Positions 1 through 7,838 of a stretch of DNA of 64,000 nucleotides are shown piece after piece. Position 1 is the stretch's first letter. Every line of letters begins with the position of its first letter. The position numbers and the translations under genes are program-made. Origin of the DNA: Mesorhizobium waimense (GTDB lineage Bacteria > Pseudomonadota > Alphaproteobacteria > Rhizobiales > Rhizobiaceae); the NCBI RefSeq assembly GCF_003601975.1, contig NZ_QZWZ01000001.1, positions 434,001 through 498,000 on the forward strand, written 5' to 3'. The notes under the pieces are model-generated. The model searched no databases. It was not told the DNA's origin and worked only from the letters and a program-made list of their open reading frames with translations.

Positions 1-75
1 GACGTTTTCCATAAACCCGCGCCTGGCCCAGGCCGGCCAGCGCGATTTGCGTTTCGTCGGTTGGGTCAGGCTCAT
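1..75 (-). CDS. Unidentified protein, N-terminal fragment (fourth gene of sugar ABC operon)
   Basis: Only the first 25 codons lie in the window. They read MSLTQPTKRKSRWPAWARRG and onward, a basic start with no recognisable domain yet. The ATG overlaps the stop codon of the preceding permease by four bases (ATGA), so the two are translationally coupled and this is the next gene of the sugar ABC operon. Such operons often continue with a small membrane protein, an ATPase or a sugar dehydrogenase; the fragment cannot tell these apart. Confidence 0.6.
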   Translation of the reverse strand, partial: MSLTQPTKRKSRWPAWARRGFMENV

Positions 76-1022
76 TTGCGCACCGCGCCGAAAGTGATGC
101 CGCGCAGCAATTGCTTGCGAAGCAGGATGGTGAAGACCAGGATCGGCACCAGGAAGATCGTCGTGCCGGCCGCCACCGCCGGCCAGTCCTGGCCGCCTTC
201 GCCGATGATGGTCGGGATGAAGGGCGGCGCGGTCTGCGCCGTGCCGGACGTCAAGAGCGCTGCGAACGCATACTCGTTCCAGGCGAAGATCAGGCAGAAG
301 ATGGCGGTCGCGGCAATGCCGGTGGTCGCCTGCGGCAAAACCGTGCGCCAGAAGGCCTGTAGCCGCGTGTAACCGTCGATCATCGCCGCTTCCTCATATT
401 CGCGCGGGATCTCGTCGATGAAGCCTTTGAGCAGCCATACCGCGAGCGACACGTTGACCGCCGTGTAGAGCAAGATCATGCCAAGTGCGGTGTCGGAGAG
501 GCCGAGCTCGCGGTACATCAGATAGATCGGGATCGCGACCGCGATCGGCGGCATCATGCGCGTCGACAGGATGAAGAACAGCAAGTCGTCGGCCAAAGGC
601 ACCTTGAAGCGCGAGAAGCCATAGGCCGACAGCGTGCCGAGGAACACCGCGCAGAAGGTCGAGCCGAAGGCGATGATCAGCGAATTGACGAAGCGCGGCA
701 GGAAGTTCGACGGGCCGGCGATCACCATGTTGCGCTTGCGCACCGTCTCGTCGCAGAAGCCGGTCGCCGGTCCCAGCGAGTTGATGTATTCCGGCGTCTG
801 CCGCGTGCGGGTCGTGAACAAATTGCAATAGCCCTCGATGCTCGGCTGGAACACGACCTTAGGCGGATAGGCGATCGAGTCGGGCGGCGTCTTGAAGCTG
901 GTGGCGAAGATCCACAGCAGCGGCACGATCGAGATCAGCGCATAGGCCACGATGATCGTGCCGGCGATGAGCTTCGCGTTTGCCGAAGGTGCGACGACGG
1001 AATGGGCTGTGGTCAGGCTCAT
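72..1022 (-). CDS. Carbohydrate ABC transporter permease, MalG-type (CUT1)
   Basis: Inner-membrane permease of a binding-protein-dependent sugar importer, 316 residues. The cytoplasmic EAA loop that docks the ATPase is visible as EYEEAAMIDGYTRLQAFWRT about 90 residues before the C-terminus, followed by ATGIAATAIFCLIFAWNEY, typical of the MalG half. Several hydrophobic segments fit the six-helix fold. The segment after the first helix is unusually long (residues 45-95, Cys-containing), probably a periplasmic loop. It starts inside the stop codon of the upstream permease (ATGA) and ends inside the next start, so the three genes form one tightly coupled operon. Substrate is not deducible. Confidence 0.93.
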   Translation of the reverse strand: MSLTTAHSVVAPSANAKLIAGTIIVAYALISIVPLLWIFATSFKTPPDSIAYPPKVVFQPSIEGYCNLFTTRTRQTPEYINSLGPATGFCDETVRKRNMVIAGPSNFLPRFVNSLIIAFGSTFCAVFLGTLSAYGFSRFKVPLADDLLFFILSTRMMPPIAVAIPIYLMYRELGLSDTALGMILLYTAVNVSLAVWLLKGFIDEIPREYEEAAMIDGYTRLQAFWRTVLPQATTGIAATAIFCLIFAWNEYAFAALLTSGTAQTAPPFIPTIIGEGGQDWPAVAAGTTIFLVPILVFTILLRKQLLRGITFGAVRK

Positions 1023-1966
1023 CTCTGCTTCACCTTGTTCAGCGCCTTGACGTAGATGTTGGCCAGCCCGAACACCGCGACGAACAGGATGATGGCGAAG
1101 GCCGAGGAATAGCCGGTGCGCCAGCTCTCGAAGGCCTGCCGCTTCAGGGTGATCGAGGCGACCTCGGTGGTCGAACCCGGTCCGCCGCCGGTCAAGAGAT
1201 TGACCATGTCGAACATCTTGAAATTCTCGATGCCGCGAAACAGCACCGCCAGCATGATGAAGGGCAGGGCCATCGGCAGCGTGATCGACCAGAACTGCCG
1301 CCAGTTGGAGGCGCGGTCGACCTCGGCCGCCTCATAGATGTATTCGGGGATCGAGCGCAGCCCGGCGAGGCAGATCAGCATCACGTAGGGCGTCCACATC
1401 CAGGTGTCGACGATGATGATCGACCACGGCGCCAGCGAGACGTTGGAGAGCATCTGGATGTCCGTTGGCGGAATGCCCGACACGAACGAGATGGCGTAGG
1501 CGAACAGCCCGATCTGCGGCTCGTAGAGGAAGCGCCAGAAATTGCCGACCACCGCCGGCGACAGCATCATCGGCACCAGGATAATCGTCGTCCAAAAGGC
1601 GTGGCCGCGGAATTTGCGGTCGATCAGCCAGGCCAGCGTGAAGCCGATCAGCGTCTGCAAAAGAATGGTCCAGAACACGAAATGCGCCGTCGTCTGCATG
1701 GCGATCCAGATGTCCTGGTCGCCGAGGATACGCCTGTAGTTGGCAAGACCGAGGTTCTTCACCACCTCGTTGGGGCGGTTGGCCCGGTAGTTGGTGAAGG
1801 ACAGGTAGATCGCCCAGAACAGCGGAAAGATGTTGATGGCGAGCAGCAAAAGGATCGTCGGCGAGATGAACAGCCAGGCGAGGCCCTTGTCGCTGATGCC
1901 CCGGACCTTGCGGGCCAACGGCTCAGGCGTGGCTCGGGCAACGCTGTCCGCAGTCCGATTGAGCAT
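1019..1966 (-). CDS. Sugar ABC transporter permease, MalF-type (CUT1)
   Basis: Partner permease of the heterodimeric channel. The EAA loop reads YEAAEVDRASNWRQFWSITL, followed by PMALPFIMLAVLFRGIENFK as in MalF/UgpA proteins. I chose the ATG at 1966 (MLNRTADSVARA, 315 aa) because AGGA lies seven bases upstream; an in-frame TTG at 2002 would add 12 residues but has no better ribosome-binding site. The 3' end overlaps the MalG-type gene by four bases. The gap to the binding-protein gene holds a strong hairpin (2020-2049). Confidence 0.93.
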   Translation of the reverse strand: MLNRTADSVARATPEPLARKVRGISDKGLAWLFISPTILLLLAINIFPLFWAIYLSFTNYRANRPNEVVKNLGLANYRRILGDQDIWIAMQTTAHFVFWTILLQTLIGFTLAWLIDRKFRGHAFWTTIILVPMMLSPAVVGNFWRFLYEPQIGLFAYAISFVSGIPPTDIQMLSNVSLAPWSIIIVDTWMWTPYVMLICLAGLRSIPEYIYEAAEVDRASNWRQFWSITLPMALPFIMLAVLFRGIENFKMFDMVNLLTGGGPGSTTEVASITLKRQAFESWRTGYSSAFAIILFVAVFGLANIYVKALNKVKQR

Positions 1967-2019
1967 GGTCAGTCCTGCTTCGGTCACTTTACGTCTCGAC
2001 AATGGAATTTATCTGAACT

Positions 2020-2049
2020 GCGTCCCGTGCCAAGGGCGGCACGGGACGC
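2020..2049 (-). promoter_or_regulatory. Stem-loop between binding-protein and permease genes
   Basis: GCGTCCCGTGCC (2020-2031) and GGCACGGGACGC (2038-2049) are perfect 12-bp complements around a 6-base loop. The hairpin lies just 3' of the binding-protein gene and is not followed by a T-run. In CUT1 operons such hairpins commonly protect the 5' binding-protein mRNA or partly terminate, so that more binding protein than permease is made. That role is inferred from position. Confidence 0.7.
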
Positions 2050-2074
2050 TCGGGTCTAGCTCGGGAGGAGCCGT

Positions 2075-3406
2075 TCACATTTTGCCGTCGTCCTGGAAGA
2101 CCTGCGTCCAGTCCTTGACCAGGCCGTCAAGCGCGTCCTTGGCCGAACCCTGACCGGCGACGACATAGTCGTGGAAGCGCTTCTGCGAGGCCTGCAGCAG
2201 CGGCGCGTAGCTCGGCTCGGCCCAGAAGTCCTTCACGATGGCCATCGAGTCGAGGAAGGTCTGCGCATAGGGCTGGCTGGCCGGGAAGTTCGGGTCTTTC
2301 ACGACCGCGTTGAGGCAGGAAAAGCCGCCAAGCGACCACCACTTGGCCTGCACGTCCTTGTTGGCGAACCACTTGATGTATTTCAACGCCGATTCCTGCT
2401 TGTCGGAATAGGAGACAACAGAAATGCCCTGGCCGCCGAGCTGGGCGAACTGCTCGCCGTCGGGGCCTTTGGGATTGGCGAAGTAGCCGATCTTGTCGCC
2501 ACCCACATTCTCGTCCTTCTGCAGGCCCGGCCAGGTGAAGGCGAAGTTCATGTGCATCGCAACCTGCCCGGATTTGAAGGCATCGACGCCTTCGCCCATG
2601 TAGCTGTTCGAGGCGCCGGGCGGCGTGCAGCAGTCATAGAGCGCCTTGTAGAACTCCAGCCCCTTCACCGATTTCTCGGAATTGACGAAGCCGTCCATCT
2701 CATAGGGCTTGTCGGGGTTCTCGTATTTGAAGCCGAAGCTGTAGAGCACGTCCATGGCGCCCATGGTGATGCCTTCCGAGCCGCGCTCGGTATAGATCGA
2801 GGCACCGTAGACCGTCTTGCCGTCGATCTCACGCTTCTGGAAGAACTCGGCGATCTGCTTCAGCTGGTCGAAGGTCGTCGGAGCGGCGAGATCCCAGCCA
2901 TACTTCTCCTTGAATTCCTTCTGCAGTTCCGGCTTGGAGAACCAGTCCTTGCGGTAGGTCCAGCCGACGACGTCGCCCATGGCCGGCAGCGCCCAGTAGT
3001 TCGGCGAATTCTTCGGCCATTCCGAATAGCCGACCACGGTCGCCGGCACGAAGTCGTCCATGCTGATCTTCTCCTTGTCGAAGAAGTCGTTCAGCTTGAC
3101 GTAGTGGCCGTTCTCGGCCGCGCCACCGATCCACTGGCTGTCGCCGATGATCAGGTCGCACAGCTTGCCCTTCGAATTGAGCTCGTTGAGGAAGCGGTCG
3201 GCGTAGTTGGTCCACGGCACGAACTCGAACTTCATGCCGATGCCGGTTTCCTTGGTGAAGTCCTTGGACAGTTCCACAAGTGCGTTGGCCGGGTCCCAGG
3301 CTGCCCAGCAAAGCGTCAGGTCTTCCGCATGCGCGACATTCGAGACGGCTGTCGACGCAAGCATCGCCGAGGCCAGACCCAACTTCAGTTTCAAGGTCGA
3401 TTTCAT
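2075..3406 (-). CDS. Sugar ABC transporter substrate-binding protein (CUT1)
   Basis: Periplasmic solute receptor, 443 aa, family 1 extracellular binding protein. The N-terminus MKSTLKLKLGLASAMLASTA ending VAHA is a standard Sec signal peptide with cleavage near residue 27. The mature part opens with EDLTLCWAAWDPANALVELS and contains DLIIGDSQWIGGAAENGHYV, characteristic of CUT1 receptors for sugars or polyols. The start is supported by GGAGG six bases upstream. It is the first gene of the operon; the upstream region carries three copies of a GTTTAGT motif that could bind a sugar-responsive repressor. The ligand cannot be named. Confidence 0.93.
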   Translation of the reverse strand: MKSTLKLKLGLASAMLASTAVSNVAHAEDLTLCWAAWDPANALVELSKDFTKETGIGMKFEFVPWTNYADRFLNELNSKGKLCDLIIGDSQWIGGAAENGHYVKLNDFFDKEKISMDDFVPATVVGYSEWPKNSPNYWALPAMGDVVGWTYRKDWFSKPELQKEFKEKYGWDLAAPTTFDQLKQIAEFFQKREIDGKTVYGASIYTERGSEGITMGAMDVLYSFGFKYENPDKPYEMDGFVNSEKSVKGLEFYKALYDCCTPPGASNSYMGEGVDAFKSGQVAMHMNFAFTWPGLQKDENVGGDKIGYFANPKGPDGEQFAQLGGQGISVVSYSDKQESALKYIKWFANKDVQAKWWSLGGFSCLNAVVKDPNFPASQPYAQTFLDSMAIVKDFWAEPSYAPLLQASQKRFHDYVVAGQGSAKDALDGLVKDWTQVFQDDGKM

Positions 3407-3508
3407 GCCTTCCTCCCATTTGCGAAACGCGTCCGGATGACGGTTTCAAGAGCCCGCTAACCCCTCTCCTCAGGGGCCCAAACATGGCGGCGCGGTGGCG
3501 CGGCGAAT

Positions 3509-3546
3509 GTTTAGTAATTTGTTTAGTGATGCAATTTTTACTAAAC
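3509..3546. promoter_or_regulatory. Candidate operator of sugar ABC operon (three GTTTAGT half sites)
   Basis: GTTTAGTA at 3509-3516, GTTTAGTG at 3521-3528 (12 bp later) and the inverted TACTAAAC at 3539-3546 lie in an AT-rich patch about 100 bp before the binding-protein start. Direct plus inverted half sites suggest a dimeric repressor, for example ROK or LacI type. The rest of the 3407-3660 interval shows no gene. Confidence 0.5.
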
Positions 3547-3660
3547 AAGGCAAGCGAATTCGTTGCTGCATTGCAGCATGGTTTGCGAAGGCCTTGAGCT
3601 GGCTAAGAAAATTCCAGGAGCATCGTGGCTGTCAGAGCGCCCGGCATACCGGCAGCCGGC

Positions 3661-4350
3661 TCACGTGACGATCTTCGTACTGACCGTCACCGGCCGGATC
3701 GGCGGCGCCGGCGGCAGCAGAGCGCGGATGTCGGCGAAGGGGAACACCGGCTCGAAGCGGAACGCTTCGGCGAGCATGCCTTTCGCGCCGTTGCACTGGC
3801 CGGCGCGAAATTCGTTCTGCGTGCGCGCCGCGTCGACGAAGCGCTCTGGGTCCTGCGAGCGATGCGCCCGGATCGCCCGCGCCTTGATGTCGGCGTGACC
3901 GGAAATGTCGACATAAAGCGTCGGCGAAAAGCCGGTGCCGCCAAGCGTGTCGGCATGCAGCACCGGCACAGCGAAAGACGCGGCGATTCGCACTCCATCC
4001 GATAGCGCGCGGTGGTCTCCATGATAGTCGTTCGGCGCATGGGTGATGGCGAGATCAGGCTTCACCTCGCCGATCAGCGCCTTCAGCGCCGTGATCAGGG
4101 CGGCGTCGGCGACGAGCGCACCGTCGGGAAAGTCGAGGAAGCGCGGCACGACGCCGAGCAACCCAGCCGCTTCTGCCGCCTCCTCGCGACGCGCGCGGGC
4201 AAGCGCTGCCGGATCGCCTCTGCCGCCCTTGGCGCCGTCCGTGGCTATGGCGAAAGTCAGTTCCGCGCCTTGCGTGGCATAGGCGGCCATCGTACCGAAC
4301 ATGAATATCTCGATGTCGTCCGGATGCGCGCCGAGCGCCAGTACTCTCAC
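3661..4350 (-). CDS. PIG-L/LmbE family deacetylase
   Basis: Zinc-dependent N-acetylglucosaminyl deacetylase-like protein, about 229 aa. The metal motif AHPDD is at residues 8-12 and the later NDYHGDHRAL supplies the third ligand, both as in LmbE/PIG-L proteins. I start at GTG 4350 (VRVLALGAHPDD), which has GGAGAG five bases upstream and the family's usual N-terminus; a longer reading frame to 4416 adds a non-homologous Arg-rich stretch. It lies upstream of, and in the same direction as, the sugar ABC operon, so it may act on an imported amino-sugar, but 254 bp and a probable operator separate them. Confidence 0.88.
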   Translation of the reverse strand: MRVLALGAHPDDIEIFMFGTMAAYATQGAELTFAIATDGAKGGRGDPAALARARREEAAEAAGLLGVVPRFLDFPDGALVADAALITALKALIGEVKPDLAITHAPNDYHGDHRALSDGVRIAASFAVPVLHADTLGGTGFSPTLYVDISGHADIKARAIRAHRSQDPERFVDAARTQNEFRAGQCNGAKGMLAEAFRFEPVFPFADIRALLPPAPPIRPVTVSTKIVT

Positions 4351-4376
4351 TCTACTCTCCCCGGAAATGGAACAAC

Positions 4377-5265
4377 GTGCCGAACGCAATCCTGCTCGCC
4401 CTGATCGCCTATGCAAGCTATTCGTGCAACGACGCCGTTGTCAAAAGCCTGGGCGGGCAGTTCACCGTCTTCGAGATCGGCTTCTTCTCGACTGTTTTCC
4501 GGCTGTTTCCTGCTCTTCACCCAGCCGAACGGCGAACGCTGGCGCGACTTCTGGCGCACCAGGCGGCCCTGGGCGGTGCAGGCCCGCGCCTGGGCCGGCA
4601 TCGCATCGGGCGTGCTCAGCGTCTATGCCTTCACCACCATCCCGCTGGCCGAAGCCTACGCGCTGATCTTCCTGGCGCCGCTCTGCGTCACCATTCTTTC
4701 CACCGTCATCCTCAAAGAGAAGGTCGGCCCTTGGCGCTGGCTGGCCGTGGTCGCCGGTTTTGCCGGCGTCATGCTGGTCGTGCGGCCGGGCTTTCGCGAG
4801 TTGCATCTCGGCCATCTTGCTGCTTTCGGCGTTGCCTTCCTCGCCGCCACCAGCGTCATCCTGATGCGCTCGCTGGCGCAGCAGGAAAAGCGCACGACCA
4901 TGCTCGGCGTGCTGATCGGCTACGGCCTGGCCTTCAACGGCATGGGTGCTGCCGCTACATCCTTCACGCTGCCCGACGCCAGGCAGCTTGCATGGTTTGT
5001 CATATCGGGCGCCTTCACCTCCTGCGGACAGTTGCTGCAACTGCTTGCAGTCAAATACGCCCCTGCCAACCGCATCGCGCCGACGCATTATTCGCAGATC
5101 GTCTGGGCGGTGATCCTCGGCGCGCTGTTCTTCCAGGAGTATCCCGATGCCCTGTCGCTGGTCGGCCTCGCCGTAGTCGGCGGCTCAGGCCTGCTGACCA
5201 TGGTGCGCGAGGAGGCGAGGCTGGGCACGGTGCGCTGGAACCCGTTTTCGCGGACCCGCCTTTGA
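4377..5265 (+). pseudogene. DMT/EamA-family transporter with an apparent frameshift
   Basis: Ten-helix drug/metabolite transporter split between two frames. The N-terminus (GTG 4377: VPNAILLALIAYASYSCNDA, then FEIGFFSTVFRLF) is in one frame. From about 4500 the protein continues in the +1 frame as FLLFTQPNGERW, then SVYAFTTIPLAEAYALIFLA and APANRIAPTHYSQIVWAVIL, to the stop at 5265. Removing one base in the tttcctgctc stretch near 4500 would restore one frame of about 296 aa. It is either a recent null mutation or a sequence error; codon use and homology are otherwise intact. It diverges from the PIG-L gene with a 26-bp gap and is followed by hrpB. Confidence 0.8.
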
Positions 5266-5320
5266 GCCGGCCGGGATGGCCCGGTTGCGCGCTGACCGCA
5301 GCCGCTGATATGCGGGCGCG

Positions 5321-7783
5321 ATGAAAATGAAACCCTTGCCGGAGCTCCCAGTCTCCGCCGTTCTGCCGGCGCTTGGCGAAGCGCTGGCAAAGCGCAACAG
5401 CGCCGTGCTGGTGGCGCCGCCCGGCGCCGGCAAGACGACGCTGGTGCCGCTGGCGCTGCTCGACGCGCCATGGCTGGGTGCAGGCAAGATCGTCCTGCTC
5501 GAGCCGCGCCGGCTCGCCGCCCGCGCTGCCGCCCGCCGCATGGCCGAGCTGATCGGCGAGGAGCCCGGCGGCACGGTCGGCTACGCCATGCGCATGGAGA
5601 ACCGCACCTCGGCCCGGACAAAGATCCTCGTCGTCACCGAAGGCGTGTTGTCGCGGATGATCCTCGACGATCCCGAACTGCCGGGTGTTTCGGCGGTGCT
5701 CTTCGACGAGTTCCACGAGCGCTCGCTCGACGGCGATTTCGGTCTGGCGTTGGCGCTCGACGTGCAGGGTGCGCTCCGGCCGGACCTGCGTCTGCTGGTG
5801 ATGTCGGCAACGCTCGACGGGGCGCGCGTCGCCGGATTGCTGTCCGGCGCCCCGGTGATCGAAAGCCAAGGCCGCGCCTTTCCCGTCGACATCCGTTACG
5901 ACGAGCGGCCGGCCGGTGTTCCGATCGAGGACGCGATGGCCAGGGCGATCCGCGCCGCACTCGCCGAGGAGAGCGGCAGCGTGCTCGCCTTCCTGCCCGG
6001 CCAGCGCGAGATCGAGCGAACGGCCGAGCGCCTTCAGGACCGCATCGGCGCCGACACCGATATCGTGCCGCTCTACGGCATGCTCGACAACAGGGCGCAG
6101 GATGCCGCCATCAAGCCGGCGCCCTCGGGTCGCCGCAAGGTGGTGCTGGCGACCTCGATCGCCGAAACCTCGATCACCATCGACGGCGTGCGTGTCGTCA
6201 TCGATTCCGGTCTCTCGCGCCTGCCGCGCTACGAGCCGGCCAGCGGCCTGACGCGGCTGGAGACGGTGCGGGTCAGTCGCGCCTCCGCCGACCAGCGCGC
6301 CGGCCGCGCCGGCCGCACGCAAGCTGGCGTCGCCGTCCGGCTGTGGCGGGCCGAGCAGACGGCGGCCCTTCCGGCCTTCACGCCACCGGAAATCCTCGAG
6401 GCGGATCTCTCCGGCCTGCTGCTCGATTGCGCCGCCTTCGGCGTTGCAGATCCGACAAGTCTTTCCTTCCTCGATCCGCCGCCGCCGCCGGCGCTCAACG
6501 AGGCGAGGGCGCTGCTGCGCGCGTTGCACGCCATCGACGGAGAGGGGCGACTGACCGATGCGGGCGGCGCTATGCGCAAGCTGGCGCTGCCGGTGCGGCT
6601 CGCCCACATGGTCGCCGAAGCCGCAAGGAGCGGCCACGCCTTCGAGGCGGCGACGCTCGCCGTGCTGCTCACCGAGCGCGGCCTTGGCGGCGACGGCGCC
6701 GACCTCGAGCGGCGGCTGATGCGGTTTCGCACGGAGAAGTCGCCGCGCGCCGTCGCGGCGCGGCAGCTTGCCGAGCGGCTGGCGAAACAGGCCGGCGGTG
6801 CGACGAACAACGAGCCGGCGCCTGCCGGCGCCTTGCTCATCCACGCCTGGCCGGATCGCGTCGCCAAAGCGCGCGGCGAGCGCGGCCGTTTCGTGCTCGC
6901 CAACGGTTCGGGCGCCATGCTTGATGCCGCCGATGCGCTGGCGGGCGAGACATGGCTGGTCGTCGCCGACCTGCAGGGCAAGGCGCAGAACGCCCGTATC
7001 AGCGCGGCGGCTCCCGTCGACGAGGCCGATATCCGTGCGGCACTCGCCGACAGGATCGAGACCCGCCGCGAGACGAGCTTCGACCTCGACCGGCGCGCCG
7101 TGCGCGTGCGCGAAACCGCCAGGCTCGGCGCCATCACGCTTGCCGAACGCATGCTGCCGGCGCCATCGGGCGCCGACGCGGATCAGGCGATCCTCGAGGC
7201 TCTGCGCGAACACGGCCTCTCGCTGCTGGACTGGGGCAAGGAGGCGGAAACGCTGCGCCAGCGGCTCGGCTGGCTGCATCGTGGCCTCGGCGCGCCATGG
7301 CCCGATGTTTCCGACGCCGCGCTGCTTGAGCGCCTCGACGACTGGCTGCTGCCGTTCCTCACCGGCGCGTCGTCCTTGGCGGCGATCAGTTCCGGCACGC
7401 TTTCATCAGGCCTGATGGCGCTGGTGCCGCATGAATTGCAGCGCCGCATCGACGCGCTGGCGCCGACCCATTTCGACGCCCCCTCAGGCAGCCACGTGCC
7501 GATCCGCTATGACGGCGAATGGCCGGTGCTGGCGATCCGTGTGCAGGAACTGTTCGGCCTCGACCGGCATCCGGCGATCGCCAACGGCAGCGTGCCGCTG
7601 ACGCTCGAACTGTTGTCGCCGGCGCACCGGCCGATCCAGACGACGCGCGACCTGCCTGGCTTCTGGCGCGGCTCCTGGGCCGATGTGCGCACCGACATGC
7701 GCGGCCGCTACCCCCGGCATGTCTGGCCGGAAAACCCGCTCGCCGCTGCAGCCACCAGCCGGGCAAAACCGCGCGGGACATGA
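5321..7783 (+). CDS. hrpB: ATP-dependent helicase HrpB
   Basis: DEAH/RHA-family helicase, 820 aa, the usual HrpB size. Visible motifs: Walker A APPGAGKTT (about residues 32-40), motif II DEFH (about 129) in LFDEFHERSLDGDF, motif III SATLDG, and motif VI QRAGRAGRTQAG. The C-terminal part carries the HrpB-specific region with PRHVWPENP near the end. The exact cellular role of HrpB in most bacteria is not settled. Starts at ATG 5321 or 5327 (MKMKPLPELP) are equally plausible. It sits between a transporter and actS with short gaps and may be co-transcribed with actS. Confidence 0.96.
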   Translation: MKMKPLPELPVSAVLPALGEALAKRNSAVLVAPPGAGKTTLVPLALLDAPWLGAGKIVLLEPRRLAARAAARRMAELIGEEPGGTVGYAMRMENRTSARTKILVVTEGVLSRMILDDPELPGVSAVLFDEFHERSLDGDFGLALALDVQGALRPDLRLLVMSATLDGARVAGLLSGAPVIESQGRAFPVDIRYDERPAGVPIEDAMARAIRAALAEESGSVLAFLPGQREIERTAERLQDRIGADTDIVPLYGMLDNRAQDAAIKPAPSGRRKVVLATSIAETSITIDGVRVVIDSGLSRLPRYEPASGLTRLETVRVSRASADQRAGRAGRTQAGVAVRLWRAEQTAALPAFTPPEILEADLSGLLLDCAAFGVADPTSLSFLDPPPPPALNEARALLRALHAIDGEGRLTDAGGAMRKLALPVRLAHMVAEAARSGHAFEAATLAVLLTERGLGGDGADLERRLMRFRTEKSPRAVAARQLAERLAKQAGGATNNEPAPAGALLIHAWPDRVAKARGERGRFVLANGSGAMLDAADALAGETWLVVADLQGKAQNARISAAAPVDEADIRAALADRIETRRETSFDLDRRAVRVRETARLGAITLAERMLPAPSGADADQAILEALREHGLSLLDWGKEAETLRQRLGWLHRGLGAPWPDVSDAALLERLDDWLLPFLTGASSLAAISSGTLSSGLMALVPHELQRRIDALAPTHFDAPSGSHVPIRYDGEWPVLAIRVQELFGLDRHPAIANGSVPLTLELLSPAHRPIQTTRDLPGFWRGSWADVRTDMRGRYPRHVWPENPLAAAATSRAKPRGT

Positions 7784-7838
7784 TGCATCCGGATAGAAAC
7801 ATCTACCGCTTGTCCTTTCCCGGCTATAATCCTTGGCC

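Noticed and set aside
5051..7279. 742-codon open frame opposite hrpB
   Set aside because: It is an Arg/Gly/Ala/Gln-rich antisense shadow in GC-rich DNA; hrpB on the plus strand has all helicase motifs.
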